A stretch of DNA of 64,000 nt from Cesiribacter sp964504565 (GCA_964504565.1 CAZDEY010000001.1:372001-436000), one strand, 5' to 3'; positions 42,058-52,045 are shown, counted from the stretch's first letter. Translations and numbers: made by a program. Notes: generated from the sequence alone by a model not told the origin.

Positions 42058-42087
42058 TTTGGTAGTTCATTGTAGATTGTATTTTTG
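42058..42087 (+). promoter_or_regulatory. Complete Bacteroidota promoter of the 42.1-kb M1 peptidase
   Basis: -33 element TTTG (42058-42061), 18-base spacer, -7 box TATTTTTG (42080-42087), and a leader of about 33 bases to the ATG at 42127. It is the best full promoter match I see in the window. Confidence 0.65.
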
Positions 42088-42126
42088 TGTGAAATCCAAT
42101 CTACCTAAGCGGTCTTTTAATATAAT

Positions 42127-44463
42127 ATGAAAATTAAATTCTATAGTATGATGTGTTTGCTGGCAGCTGGCTCCTTAGGCGCTACTGCCCAGCAAGAACA
42201 GAAAGAGGAAAACGTGTACCAGCGCAAATTTGAGCAACTAGATGCCGAATTGCGTTCACCCAACGTATACCGTACAGCTAGCGGGGCACCCGGCCATATG
42301 TACTGGCAGCAGCAAGCCGACTACGACATTGACGTACGGCTGGATGAGGCCAACAACCGCATTCACGGCAAAGAAACCATAACCTATACCAACAACTCGC
42401 CTGACCAACTGCCTTACCTTTGGGTTCAGCTAGACCAGAATATGCGGGCTATGGATAGTGATACTTATAGCACTGCTACCAACTCAATTGAAGATAAAAT
42501 GACCTTGGGCAGTTTGCGCCAGGTAATCGGCTACGATTTTGACGGAGGCCATAAAATAGAGGCGGTTACCGATATGAACGGCCAGCCGTTATCTTATACT
42601 ATAAACCGCACCATGATGCGTATTGACCTGCCTAAGCCGCTAATGCCCGGCGAAAAGGTCAGTATGAAAATCAATTGGAATTATAATATTAATGACCGTA
42701 ACCTGATGGGCGGCCGGGGCGGTTACGAGTATTTTGAAGAGGATGGCAATACGCTCTATACCATAACCCAGTGGTTTCCGCGCATGGCCGTATACTCCGA
42801 CTACCAAGGCTGGCAGCATAAACAATTTTTAGGCCGCGGCGAATTTGCTCTGCCATTTGGCGACTACAAGGTGCGCATTACCGTACCCAGTGACCATATA
42901 GTGGCTGCTACCGGTGAACTTCAGAATATGAATGAGGTACTTACTGATGAGCAGCGCAATCTGTTTGAAAAGAGCAAAACTGCCACATCACCGGTTATTA
43001 TTGTTTCGCAGAAAGAGGCCGAGAAGAAAGAAAAGCGTAAAGCTACCGATACCAAAACCTGGGTATACCAGGCCGATAGCGTACGCGATTTTGCCTTCGG
43101 CAGCAGCCGTAAATTTATATGGGATGCCATGGGCGTAAATATTGGCGGCAAAACCGTTATGGCCATGAGCTACTACCCTAAAGAGGCCAATCCGTTGTAC
43201 GAAAAGTATAGCACCGAAGTGGTAGCCCACACTCTAAAAGTATACAGTAAACATACTATCGACTACCCATATCCGGTGGCTATTTCGGTAGAAGCCAGCA
43301 ATGGTATGGAGTACCCTATGATCTGCTTTAACTACGGCCGCCCGGAAAAGGACGGAACCTACAGCGACCGTACCAAATACGGCATGATCGGCGTAATTAT
43401 TCATGAAGTTGGCCATAACTTCTTCCCGATGATTGTAAACTCCGACGAGCGCCAGTGGACCTGGATGGACGAAGGCCTGAATACTTTTGTGCAGTTTTTG
43501 GCCGAGCAGGAGTGGGACTACGATTACCCCAGCCGCCGCGGACCGGCCTACAATATGGTGCCCTATATGAAAAGCGCTAAGGATACCCAGCGCCCTATTA
43601 TGACTAATTCGGAGCAGATTTTGCAATTTGGTAACAACGCCTACGGCAAGCCGGCCACTGCTCTAAACGTGCTGCGCGAAACGGTAATGGGCCGCGAGCT
43701 GTTCGATTTTGCCTTTAAAACCTACGCCCAGCGCTGGGCCTTTAAGCACCCTACGCCCGAAGACTTCTTCCGCACTATGGAAGATGCCAGCGGCACCGAT
43801 CTGGACTGGTTCTGGAAAGGCTGGTTCTACACTACCGACCATACCGATATTGCCCTGGCCAACGTACGTTACTTCCAGATGGATACCGGCGACCCGCGCG
43901 TGCAGAAAGCCATAGCTGCCGAACTGGCTCAGCGCGATGCTAACCATATAAGCCAGGCCCGCAACCGCGAAATGCAATTGCCTACGGTTATGAACGAGAA
44001 GCCCCAACTGCGCGACTTCTATAACAGCTACGATCCTAATGCCCTTTCTAAAGACGATAAGAAGCGTTACGAAGAGTACCGTAACTCGCTTAGTGCTGAA
44101 GAGCGGGCCCTATTGGATGCTAACTGGAACTTCTACGAGCTTACCTTCCGTAATTTAGGCGGCTTAGTAATGCCGGTAATAATTCAGTGGAATTTTGAAG
44201 ATGGTACCAGTGAAGTGCAGTACATAGCCGCCGAAATCTGGCGCCAGAACGAGAACGTAGCCACTAAGGTTTTCGCCAAAAAGAAAAAGGTAAAGAGTAT
44301 TGTGGTAGACCCCTACCGCGAAACCGCCGATACCAACGAGGATAATAACTACTGGCCGGAAAGCGCCCAGCCCAGCCGCTTTGAGCTATTTAAGCGCGAG
44401 CAGCGCCCAAGAGGTAGCAGCAGCGGCGGCAACCCTATGCAACGCAGCCGTAATAGCCGCTAG
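42127..44463 (+). CDS. M1-family metallopeptidase
   Basis: 778 residues with a signal peptide (to about residue 20, TAQQEQ). M1 features: the substrate motif appears as SNGMEYPMICF, the zinc motif is IIHEVGHNFFPMIVNSDERQ and the third ligand follows in WTWMDEGLNTFVQFL. After the catalytic domain there are about 200 residues with helical and beta regions (GTDLDWFWKGWFYTTDHTDIAL). The C-terminus is basic and serine-rich. The enzyme is probably secreted or periplasmic. It has its own promoter and a terminator after it. Confidence 0.93.
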   Translation: MKIKFYSMMCLLAAGSLGATAQQEQKEENVYQRKFEQLDAELRSPNVYRTASGAPGHMYWQQQADYDIDVRLDEANNRIHGKETITYTNNSPDQLPYLWVQLDQNMRAMDSDTYSTATNSIEDKMTLGSLRQVIGYDFDGGHKIEAVTDMNGQPLSYTINRTMMRIDLPKPLMPGEKVSMKINWNYNINDRNLMGGRGGYEYFEEDGNTLYTITQWFPRMAVYSDYQGWQHKQFLGRGEFALPFGDYKVRITVPSDHIVAATGELQNMNEVLTDEQRNLFEKSKTATSPVIIVSQKEAEKKEKRKATDTKTWVYQADSVRDFAFGSSRKFIWDAMGVNIGGKTVMAMSYYPKEANPLYEKYSTEVVAHTLKVYSKHTIDYPYPVAISVEASNGMEYPMICFNYGRPEKDGTYSDRTKYGMIGVIIHEVGHNFFPMIVNSDERQWTWMDEGLNTFVQFLAEQEWDYDYPSRRGPAYNMVPYMKSAKDTQRPIMTNSEQILQFGNNAYGKPATALNVLRETVMGRELFDFAFKTYAQRWAFKHPTPEDFFRTMEDASGTDLDWFWKGWFYTTDHTDIALANVRYFQMDTGDPRVQKAIAAELAQRDANHISQARNREMQLPTVMNEKPQLRDFYNSYDPNALSKDDKKRYEEYRNSLSAEERALLDANWNFYELTFRNLGGLVMPVIIQWNFEDGTSEVQYIAAEIWRQNENVATKVFAKKKKVKSIVVDPYRETADTNEDNNYWPESAQPSRFELFKREQRPRGSSSGGNPMQRSRNSR

Positions 44464-44487
44464 CCGCAGCTTTAGTTACTATACACA

Positions 44488-44522
44488 AAAAGCCTCCGTC
44501 AAAGCTATTGGCGGGGGCTTTT
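44488..44522 (+). terminator. Rho-independent terminator
   Basis: AAAAGCCTCCG (44488-44498) pairs with CGGGGGCTTTT (44512-44522) with one G-U pair. Confidence 0.8.
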
Positions 44523-44524
44523 AG

Positions 44525-45076
44525 GTGAAATTAAAGCGTATGCAAAAATATAAGCCTGAGGTCTACCGGACAGTGAGAAATATTAACATAGTAGTAGTAG
44601 TTTTTACCTCATTGCTACTAGTGGACGCTAAATTACCGTATGTAATTACCAACATTCAGGTAGAAAAGGTAGAGCAGTTGCGAGGCTCTCGCAGATCTGG
44701 AAAGTATATGAGAGGCACTGAAAAGTTTAGAGCTTCCTACGTTACCACCCCGGCAGAAAATATTATTATACCCAATTATTATTTAAATAAGCTGGAAGTA
44801 GGATCAGAGGTAATCTTAATAGAATCTAGCCTTTTAGGCAGAAATCAAATAGTTGAGTTTCCAAGTTTAAATCTTAGGTTTGAAAAGCTCGATGCATTTT
44901 ATAGTGCTTTGCTGCCGTATCTGGTAGCGTTAGGTGGTCTGGCTTTATTGGGTTTGCTCTTTCACGCTACTAACTTTGGGTTTACCATACAGTGCACGGC
45001 CATGATGCTATTTGCTTTCTTTATATTGTTTTTTCTGGCCAATCTGCATAATTCTGATCGGATAGCTCCTTTGTAA
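44525..45076 (+). CDS. Membrane protein of unknown family
   Basis: 183 residues from a GTG at 44525; an ATG at 44540 is an alternative. One hydrophobic segment lies near residues 20-37 and two near the C-terminus (about 125-145 and 152-172). A soluble part of ~85 residues separates them and is probably outside the cytoplasm. No motif is recognised. The start lies 3 bases after the terminator of the M1 gene, so transcription must start inside or after that region. Confidence 0.6.
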   Translation: MKLKRMQKYKPEVYRTVRNINIVVVVFTSLLLVDAKLPYVITNIQVEKVEQLRGSRRSGKYMRGTEKFRASYVTTPAENIIIPNYYLNKLEVGSEVILIESSLLGRNQIVEFPSLNLRFEKLDAFYSALLPYLVALGGLALLGLLFHATNFGFTIQCTAMMLFAFFILFFLANLHNSDRIAPL

Positions 45077-45333
45077 TGATTATCATTCTTCAATTTGTAA
45101 TATTAAAGCTCTGCCGCAGGATTTTAAGATCTTAGAAGTTTATCACTAAAATTTCTTCAATAATAGTGCGGAAACGGCAAATAATTTAAGCTGGTTAATG
45201 GGTGTTTACCTGGTTGAGAGATCTATCACCTTGTTTAGGGTGTGTAGAGCAATTTAATTATACTAATTCTATAGAAACAAAAAATCCACCCTCGGCAAAG
45301 AAGATGGACTATGAACCAGTAATAGTACCGGGC

Positions 45334-45747
45334 TTACTTAAAGAATTTCTTGATTGTTTCTACGGCCCGGTTGCTTTCATTGCCGGCTAAAACTCGCTGA
45401 AATTCCTGCTGGTCTTCGGTAGAGATCTGAGTTCGGTACTCAATACTATCGAAGTCTACTTTTTTAGCCCCCATTTGCCAGCTCGGAAAGACCCGGTTTT
45501 TAATTGGTGTACTATTTATAAGTACAATATTCTTATGCCGGTCGTCGCCTTTAATCTTATCATAAAGGCCGAAAATTTCCGAATAATCGCCTTCCAAATA
45601 CTGAACAAATTGCTTGTCTGAGTACAGAAGAACGCCGGTAATATCCAGTTCTTTATTGTTTATGCGGCAGGCAGCTAAAATTTTATCTATTTCGGCTTCA
45701 GTACAGTTAGGCTTGCGCGCGCTGATGTAAACAAGTTGAGAAAGCAT
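45334..45747 (-). CDS. BLUF blue-light photoreceptor
   Basis: 137 residues: a BLUF domain and a short helical tail. It begins LSQLVYISARK. Key flavin residues are Tyr7, Asn31 and Gln49, with the same spacing as in AppA. ITGVLLYSDKQFVQYLEG, DDRHKNIVLIN and FPSWQMGAKKV complete the family signature. BLUF binds FAD and responds to blue light. It has no attached output domain, so it signals through a protein partner. Its place between unrelated genes gives no hint of that partner, but a light-controlled carotenoid cluster lies about 7 kb away. Confidence 0.95.
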   Translation of the reverse strand: MLSQLVYISARKPNCTEAEIDKILAACRINNKELDITGVLLYSDKQFVQYLEGDYSEIFGLYDKIKGDDRHKNIVLINSTPIKNRVFPSWQMGAKKVDFDSIEYRTQISTEDQQEFQRVLAGNESNRAVETIKKFFK

Positions 45748-46095
45748 AATCAGATGATTTTGTAGTTTTAATTATTGAACGATCTGACTACAATACGCAA
45801 GGTCTATCTTAGCTGTTTCCCGCCGCCAAATTGCTAGCTGTAAGGTGTAACGCAACTTTTTATCCTTTACCTGCTAGCTGTTTAGCGGTACCTAAAGTTT
45901 ACCTGCTGAAGGTAAAACATAAGTTTGCAGATTTTATAAATAAACAGTGCTAACCGGTAGTCTAACCAGTTGATCGATAGTCACTACCGTTAGAAGTTAT
46001 ATGTAAGAACCAAAAATTGTAAAAAAAAAATTACCGGATGTACTTATTTTGGGTTATAACATGTATAAACCAGCTTTCCGTGGGTAAAAAATCCT
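45748..46095. other. Long intergenic region, no gene
   Basis: AT-rich. It contains a short inverted repeat TTTACCT-GCTGA-AGGTAAA (45897-45915) and a repeated GCTAGCTGT (near 45834 and 45874). No credible ORF. It probably holds promoter sequence of the BLUF gene on its left side and the end region of apbE on its right. Confidence 0.5.
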
Positions 46096-47142
46096 TTACT
46101 CTTCAATTAAACTAACCAACTTACCTTCCAGCTTAGGCGATACCCAAGCGGTAAATTCCCCCTGCTCGTTACTATATATTAAGTAAGCTGAGAGTTGCGG
46201 CTCTTTTTCTAAAATTTGCCGGGCACTATCCAAGCCTAACACCATAAAAGCAGTGGCGTAGGCATCGGCAGTCATACAGTCGGGGGCCAACACAGTGGCG
46301 CTCAACAGGCTATGCCGGACCGGTTGGCCGGTAAACGGGCTAATGGTGTGGGAATATAATTTGCCGTTGCGCTCGTAGTAATTGCGGTAGTTGCCGGAAG
46401 TGGCTACGGCACCATCGGTAAATTCCAGCACGGCCTGGGCCTGCTGCTGAATTTCCGGGTCTTCACTGGGCTTGTTTATACCGGTTCGCCACGGCCGGCC
46501 GGTGGGGTGTTGCCCGTAGGCCCGCACTTCACCACCAATGTTTACGTAGACCTCGTCAATACCCTTCTGGTGTAAGTAATCCGCCACCACGTCTACCCCG
46601 TAGCCTTTGGCAATAGCACTGAAATCCAGCTTCATGCCGGGCAGCATTTTGCATACGGCCAGGCTATCAAAGTAAATGGAATCAAAATTAACCAACCGGC
46701 GCAGGCTGTCTAGCAGGCTACTGTTGGGGGCACTAACTTCACCATCGGGGCCAAAGCCCCAAGCGTTTACCAGCGGACCTACGGTTGGGTCAAATGCATG
46801 GTACGTAGCTTCGTAAATCTGGCGACTGCGTTCTAATACCGGATAAAAAAACGGGCTGCGGTACTTCAGCAAGGTTTCCTGATTAAACTCGCTTATTTCC
46901 GAAGTAGGAATATAAGTAGAAAGCGACTGGTTGAAGGCTTGTAATAACGAATCGACTTGGGGCTGGAGGTTGCGCTGTTGGGTATCGCCGTAGGTAACCT
47001 CGTAGTACGTACCCATAGTGCTGCCTTTAAACGATATTATTGAGCTTTGCGCCGCTTTTTGGTTGCGCCATAGCCATACGCCTACTACAGCTACCAGCAG
47101 TATAAGGGAGTAAATCAGGTTTTTACGACGGCTTTCGTTCAT
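46096..47142 (-). CDS. apbE: FAD:protein FMN transferase
   Basis: 348 residues. An N-terminal membrane anchor (about 9-26) is followed by the ApbE core: GSTMGTYYEVTYG, LVNAWGFGP, LDFSAIAKGYGVDVVADYL, VYVNIGGEVRAYG and HTISPFTGQPVRHSLLSATVLA with Asp in CMTADAYATAFMVLG. It transfers FMN from FAD to Thr residues of Rnf/Nqr subunits and other flavoproteins on the outer face of the inner membrane. No rnf or nqr genes are in the window. Confidence 0.95.
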   Translation of the reverse strand: MNESRRKNLIYSLILLVAVVGVWLWRNQKAAQSSIISFKGSTMGTYYEVTYGDTQQRNLQPQVDSLLQAFNQSLSTYIPTSEISEFNQETLLKYRSPFFYPVLERSRQIYEATYHAFDPTVGPLVNAWGFGPDGEVSAPNSSLLDSLRRLVNFDSIYFDSLAVCKMLPGMKLDFSAIAKGYGVDVVADYLHQKGIDEVYVNIGGEVRAYGQHPTGRPWRTGINKPSEDPEIQQQAQAVLEFTDGAVATSGNYRNYYERNGKLYSHTISPFTGQPVRHSLLSATVLAPDCMTADAYATAFMVLGLDSARQILEKEPQLSAYLIYSNEQGEFTAWVSPKLEGKLVSLIEE

Positions 47143-47389
47143 AAGGTAGCTAAGCTAATAGTTAAAAAGAGTACACAGCGCAGCAATTTACAAAAACAAA
47201 TGGGCTACACTTATTCTTATTTCTTATAGGCTGTCTAAATATTTACTTTCAGAAATTTATATAGGGTATTTTTCCTAGTCTATGCACTTTTTGAAATGTG
47301 TACCCCGAGGTACGGGTAAAGAAAAAGATGCATAAAAGACTGGAGGATAAAATTTACACAGCCTCTCAAGAAAACAAACAGCAACTAAG

Positions 47390-47674
47390 GTGAGCCAGAT
47401 ACAGCATAAACTTGAACAAAAGCTTTTTACCCAAGATTTGCCCGGCGGGCAGGGCGAATTGGAGTACCAGATTACCGACAAGAAAGAATTAGCCATACTG
47501 CATACCGAGGTGCCGCCGGAAGCCGAGGGGAAAGGCCACGCCGGTGAGCTGGTAAAAGCTGCCGTTAAGTACGCCAAAGAGGAAGGAATGAAAGTGCTGC
47601 CGTTATGTCCCTACGCCAAAACTTATCTTTCGCGCCACAAGAAGGAGTACGGTGATGTGGTGGTTGAGGGGTGA
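47390..47674 (+). CDS. Small GNAT-like acetyltransferase (YjdJ type)
   Basis: 94 residues from GTG. The core is AILHTEVPPEAEGKGHAGELVKAAVKYAKEEGMKVLPLCPYAKTYLSRHKKEY, typical of the short COG2388 GNAT proteins. The GKGHAG segment is the acetyl-CoA loop. The protein lacks the N-terminal half of a full GNAT fold, as is normal for this family. Substrate unknown. Confidence 0.85.
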   Translation: MSQIQHKLEQKLFTQDLPGGQGELEYQITDKKELAILHTEVPPEAEGKGHAGELVKAAVKYAKEEGMKVLPLCPYAKTYLSRHKKEYGDVVVEG

Positions 47675-47682
47675 GAATTTAA

Positions 47683-48195
47683 TTAAAATTCTATCTTGAG
47701 GTTTGACTGTTGCTCTAATTCTGTATTTAAAAACTGTCTTACTTCGTCATAATTGCACCCGTTAATAGTGTTTTCGTCAGGTAAATTATGACAGATCACT
47801 ACATATCTTTCGCTCTGGTAAACGGAAAGTAATATGGGAAAAGTAGAGCGTAACATTGTATATTGAAGAGAATGTTTGATAATATAATCAGCATACGACC
47901 TTGGGTAGAAATCTAAGATTACTGCTTTACAATACCTATTCGTATTACTTGCTAATCTAACTTCGAATTCAGGGTCAGGCATAGAGGTAGAAACAGACAG
48001 TGTATCAATATTCATATCATACTCTTCAATATCATAAGTCCAATCATTTAAGTTAGAAAGCTTGCTCTCCAAAGTATTGCGTTCATTTTGACACCCAACC
48101 ACTAAGATTAGAGCAATGAAATAGAGCCATTTAATAAGTAAGGAATTCACAATTCTCTTTGATAAGATGAGTACTATAAATCTACCCATTTCCAC
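47683..48195 (-). CDS. Putative lipoprotein, AT-rich
   Basis: 170 residues. A hydrophobic segment ends in LILVVGC (Cys about residue 35), a plausible lipobox. The mature part is acidic with no recognised domain (LNDWTYDIEEYDMNIDTL, KAVILDFYPRSYADYI). Base composition is lower in GC than the flanking genes, which suggests a recent arrival. The exact start among three nearby ATGs is uncertain. Confidence 0.6.
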   Translation of the reverse strand: MEMGRFIVLILSKRIVNSLLIKWLYFIALILVVGCQNERNTLESKLSNLNDWTYDIEEYDMNIDTLSVSTSMPDPEFEVRLASNTNRYCKAVILDFYPRSYADYIIKHSLQYTMLRSTFPILLSVYQSERYVVICHNLPDENTINGCNYDEVRQFLNTELEQQSNLKIEF

Positions 48196-48254
48196 CTAAA
48201 CCTTTATCCTTAGCGTAAGCTTTCTTATATTTTAGGGAATTTTGTAATCCGTAT

Positions 48255-50417
48255 ATGAAGCATTTATTTTTTACTGCTGCATCGCTAGGTTTGCTAGCGG
48301 CTTGTTCGTCAGGCTCCACCACGCAGGAAACCCCCGAAACGGCTGAAGCCTCGGTACCCACTTACCCGGTTACTAATAAACTAGATACCGTAGATACCTA
48401 CTTTGGCCAGGAGGTTGCCGACCCCTACCGCTGGCTGGAAGACGACCGCTCGGCCGAAACCGAAGCCTGGGTTAAAGCCCAAAATAAAGTTACCGAGCAG
48501 TACCTAGACCAAATTCCGTACCGCGAGGAAATAAAAAACCGCCTGACTAAGCTCTGGAACTACCCAAAGTTTAGTGCACCAACTAAAGAAGGAAATGCTT
48601 GGTACCAATTTCGCAACGATGGGCTGCAGAACCAATCGGTAGTATACCAAATGGACAGCCCGGAGGCCGAAGGCACGGTGTTTATGGATCCCAATAGCTG
48701 GAGTCAGGATGGTACCGTATCGCTAGGCGGGTTGGAGTTTAATAAGGACGGCACCCTGGCCGCCTATATGGTAGCCGAAAGCGGCTCGGACTGGCAAAAG
48801 ATTAAAGTTAAGAACGTAGCTACCGGTCAGGATACCCAAGACGAGATAAACTGGGTGAAATTCAGCGGTATAAACTGGGCCGGCAATGGCTTCTACTACA
48901 GTGCTTATGATAAGCCTAGCGAAGCTAATGCCCTAAAAGGTAAAAACGAATACCATAAAGTATACTATCACCAATTGGGTACTCCGCAAAGCCAGGATAA
49001 GCTGGTGTGGGAAGATAAGCAGCACGCCCAGCGTAACTTTTACGCCCAAACCACCGACGACGAAAAATACCTGATTGTTGGCGGCACCGAAGGTACCAGC
49101 GGCAATAGCGTTATGGTTAAGGACCTCAGCAAGCCCAACAGCAATTTTATAACAGTAGTTGAAGATTTTAAGAAAGACCACTCGGTAGTTGATAATGAAC
49201 AGAATGGGTTGCTAATGCTTACCACGTTAAATGCCCCCAACAAACGATTGGTATGGGTAGATCTAAGCAAGCCATCGGCCGAAAATTGGAAAGATATTAT
49301 CCCGGAATCGGACCGTTTGCTGGAAAGTGTAAGCCCGGCCGGCGGTAAACTGTTTGTGCGCTATATGGAAGACGCCAGCAACCGCATGTATCAGTACGAC
49401 CGCAGCGGTAAACTGGAACGCACCATTGAACTGCCCGATATTGGTACGGTACGCGGCTTTAGCGGAGAAGAAGATGACACCGAGCTTTTCTATACTTTTA
49501 CCGGCTTTACTACCCCCGGCACCATTTACAAGTACGATATAGCCAGCGGCGCCAGCACCCTGTTTAAGGAAACCGAAATGAACTTCGATACGCAGGAGTA
49601 CGAAACCAAGCAGGTTTTTTACACCAGTAAAGATGGTACCAAAGTGCCTATGTTTATTGTGCATCGCAAGGGCCTACAGCTAGATGGTACCAATCCGACC
49701 TGGCTCTATAGCTATGGCGGTTTTGATATTAGTATGCAGCCCGGCTTTAGCGTAGCGCGCTTGGCTTGGCTAGAGCAGGGCGGGGTATACGCCCAGCCCA
49801 GCATCCGCGGCGGCGGCGAGTACGGCCAGGCCTGGCACGAGGGTGGCATGCTGCAGAATAAGCAAAATGTGTTTGATGATTTTATAGCGGCGGCCGAATA
49901 CCTGACTCAGGAAGGCTACACCAGCAAAGAAAAACTAGCTATTAGCGGCCGCTCTAACGGTGGGTTATTGGTTGGGGCCGTAATGACCCAACGCCCTGAC
50001 CTAATGCAGGTAGCCCTGCCAGGAGTAGGCGTACTAGATATGCTCCGCTACCATAAATTTACCATTGGCTGGGCCTGGGCCGTAGAGTACGGCAGTAGCG
50101 AAGATAGCCCGGAAATGTTTAATTACCTCTACGGGTACTCGCCCTTGCACAACGTAAAAGAAGGTACTATGTACCCGGCCACCATGGTAACCACCGCCGA
50201 CCACGACGATAGGGTAGTACCAGCCCACAGTTTCAAATTTATTAGCGAATTGCAGGCCAAAGGTGCGCCGGGCAACCCGTACTTAATTCGTATAGAAACT
50301 AAAGCCGGGCACGGAGCCGGTAAGCCAACATCTAAGCAAATAGAAGAGTGGGCCGATTTGTACGCCTTTACTTGGTTTAATATGAACGAAGAGCCGGATT
50401 TTGTGGATTTTAGATAG
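48255..50417 (+). CDS. Prolyl oligopeptidase (S9A) lipoprotein
   Basis: 720 residues with lipobox GLLAACS. A beta-propeller (about 75-430) is followed by the hydrolase domain. The catalytic Ser lies in GRSNGGLL (Ser567). DHDDRVVPAHS near 650 supplies the Asp, and ETKAGHGAGKPTSK the His. It cleaves proline-containing short peptides, probably in the periplasm or outside the cell. It has its own terminator. Confidence 0.96.
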   Translation: MKHLFFTAASLGLLAACSSGSTTQETPETAEASVPTYPVTNKLDTVDTYFGQEVADPYRWLEDDRSAETEAWVKAQNKVTEQYLDQIPYREEIKNRLTKLWNYPKFSAPTKEGNAWYQFRNDGLQNQSVVYQMDSPEAEGTVFMDPNSWSQDGTVSLGGLEFNKDGTLAAYMVAESGSDWQKIKVKNVATGQDTQDEINWVKFSGINWAGNGFYYSAYDKPSEANALKGKNEYHKVYYHQLGTPQSQDKLVWEDKQHAQRNFYAQTTDDEKYLIVGGTEGTSGNSVMVKDLSKPNSNFITVVEDFKKDHSVVDNEQNGLLMLTTLNAPNKRLVWVDLSKPSAENWKDIIPESDRLLESVSPAGGKLFVRYMEDASNRMYQYDRSGKLERTIELPDIGTVRGFSGEEDDTELFYTFTGFTTPGTIYKYDIASGASTLFKETEMNFDTQEYETKQVFYTSKDGTKVPMFIVHRKGLQLDGTNPTWLYSYGGFDISMQPGFSVARLAWLEQGGVYAQPSIRGGGEYGQAWHEGGMLQNKQNVFDDFIAAAEYLTQEGYTSKEKLAISGRSNGGLLVGAVMTQRPDLMQVALPGVGVLDMLRYHKFTIGWAWAVEYGSSEDSPEMFNYLYGYSPLHNVKEGTMYPATMVTTADHDDRVVPAHSFKFISELQAKGAPGNPYLIRIETKAGHGAGKPTSKQIEEWADLYAFTWFNMNEEPDFVDFR

Positions 50418-50446
50418 ACTTGCCGACAATACTTAGTAAAATATAG

Positions 50447-50474
50447 AACCCTGAAGTTACTTCGGGGTTTTTTT
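50447..50474 (+). terminator. Terminator of the prolyl oligopeptidase gene
   Basis: AACCCTGAAG (50447-50456) pairs with CTTCGGGGTT (50460-50469) around TTA, followed by seven T in all. Confidence 0.85.
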
Positions 50475-51057
50475 ATCGCCTCGCTTTTCTATAAGCCTTG
50501 TTCCAGCCTTTAGCGGTTAAGTACATAGTAGCTCCAATAGCTTTAGCTAACTTGCTGTAGCCTCTATCAGCCTTATAAACATAGCCGGTTCCAACCCGCT
50601 GAGCTCTAGCTTCGGTATTTTGGAAGCCCTGTTCCTGCATAAATTGGCTGTACCGGATTTGGGTTGCGTACTGGCTGCTGCTCACAAAGTACATTGCTAC
50701 CGGAACCGGAACGCCGCTAACGTTCAGTATAATTGGCAGCCCAATACCTAAAATTGATAGGGCCAAGGCCGAATTCCGCTGTTGTTTGGTGGGGAACCGG
50801 TAGCCATCAATTATTATTTCCATATCGGCTTCGGCTACGCTAGGGGCTAATACAAATTTTCGGCTCCACTTATTTTTTCGGTTTACTTTGTGGAAGCCAC
50901 TCTGAACTTCTAGAAGAATATTATCAGAAAATTGCGGTGGCAGGCTATCATTAGTGGTTATAGCTACATAAATAGTGTCCGGTAGCTGCAAGAAGTCTTG
51001 GGCACATAAATTGATAGTACTTAAAGTCAGCAGCAGGCCTATAAGAAAAGCTTTCAT
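50473..51057 (-). CDS. Secreted protein of unknown family
   Basis: 194 residues with signal peptide (MKAFLIGLLLTLSTINLCAQ). A hydrophobic stretch SALALSILGIGLPIILNVSG may be a membrane segment or buried helix. It ends with a basic Lys/Arg-rich tail. No family recognised. Confidence 0.65.
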   Translation of the reverse strand: MKAFLIGLLLTLSTINLCAQDFLQLPDTIYVAITTNDSLPPQFSDNILLEVQSGFHKVNRKNKWSRKFVLAPSVAEADMEIIIDGYRFPTKQQRNSALALSILGIGLPIILNVSGVPVPVAMYFVSSSQYATQIRYSQFMQEQGFQNTEARAQRVGTGYVYKADRGYSKLAKAIGATMYLTAKGWNKAYRKARR

Positions 51058-51153
51058 TTTAAATAGGGTTAAGGATTCTCAAATATAAACAATTAGCAGT
51101 AAAAGCTCCGGTAAATGTTGTTTGGTCAATTTGCTTTTATAATCTTGCCCACT

Positions 51154-51657
51154 ATGAGTTCTAATTTAGACAATGTAGTTATCCGCCCCGGCACCCGCCA
51201 AGATTTGCCCGCAGTGCTGGCACTTATTAAAGAGCTGGCTGAATACGAACGCGCCCCGCACGAGGTGGACAATACTGTGGAACGTATGGAAGCCGACGGC
51301 TTTGGCCCGGAGAAAGTGTTTGATTTTATAGTAGCTGAGGCCAGCCGTGCAGAAGCTGACGGAGATATAGTAGGCATAGCCCTGTATTTTTGGAGCTACA
51401 GTACCTGGAAGGGTAAATGTATGTATTTGGAAGATTTTGTGGTAAGCGAAAAATACCGCCGCACCGGCTTAGGCAAACAGCTTTTTGAAGAACTGATAAG
51501 AATAGCCCAAGCTAAAGATGCCCGCCGCCTAAGTTGGCAGGTACTGGAATGGAACGAGCCGGCTATTAACTTCTACAAAAAAATAGGCGCCGAGCTAGAC
51601 CCCGAGTGGCTAAACGGAAGGCTTACGTACGAACAGTTAAAGAATTTTAAGGTTTGA
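51154..51657 (+). CDS. GNAT acetyltransferase (diamine/spermidine type)
   Basis: 167 residues from the ATG at 51154; a TTG at 51115 lies upstream of a likely promoter. The sequence VIRPGTRQDLPAVLALIKEL, MYLEDFVVSEKYRRTGLGKQL and RRLSWQVLEWNEPAINFYKK is very close to the SAT1-like family (polyamine or diamine N-acetyltransferase). YLEDFVV...RxTGxG is the acetyl-CoA loop. TAATCTTG, a near -7 box, ends 6 bases before the ATG. Confidence 0.93.
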   Translation: MSSNLDNVVIRPGTRQDLPAVLALIKELAEYERAPHEVDNTVERMEADGFGPEKVFDFIVAEASRAEADGDIVGIALYFWSYSTWKGKCMYLEDFVVSEKYRRTGLGKQLFEELIRIAQAKDARRLSWQVLEWNEPAINFYKKIGAELDPEWLNGRLTYEQLKNFKV

Positions 51658-51695
51658 GCAACGTAATTTTAACTGTCAATTCTCACTAACGACTC

Positions 51696-51728
51696 ATTAA
51701 CGAGGTTACTCTAAGTAACCTCGTTAAT
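51696..51728. repeat. 33-bp palindrome, copy 1
   Basis: A perfect 15-bp stem ATTAACGAGGTTACT / AGTAACCTCGTTAAT around CTA. A second copy lies exactly 350 bases downstream. Confidence 0.9.
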
Positions 51729-52029
51729 ATTCCACCAACCCGGATACGCTTTAGTATTTCCTAATACGTTGCCGGTGCCGGAAGAAATATCGGAGCAGTT
51801 GGTTGGATTAAGCGATTTGAGCCAAAAGTACCATCCGGAATATAAAGACCGAAGCGAATTCAGTGATATAGAAATTGCTTTCCTGGAGTTTAAAAAAGAC
51901 AGCGTGCCCTTACTAAGCTTGGATAACGGCACTTATCAGATTGAGAAAAACCCGCAGGGATATACGTTTAAATCTTACAGTTTAACCGATAGCCTTTGGT
52001 ATATAGTTTATACTGAGTGTATGAACTAG
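51715..52029 (+). pseudogene. 5'-truncated gene remnant between two palindromes
   Basis: The open frame runs from a stop codon inside the first palindrome to the stop at 52029 and encodes PGYALVFPNTLPVPEEISEQ and a further ~80 residues. The peptide looks like genuine coding sequence, but there is no ATG or GTG near its beginning (only a TTG at 51769), and the N-terminal part begins in the repeat. I read it as the tail of a gene whose start has been lost. A short real gene starting at TTG 51769 (86 residues) is the alternative. Family not recognised. Confidence 0.5.
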
Positions 52030-52045
52030 TTTGTTAGATCAACGC

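Noticed and set aside
45202..45390. A 62-residue plus-strand frame next to the BLUF gene.
   Set aside because: It overlaps the BLUF 3' end in antisense, with no signature of coding.
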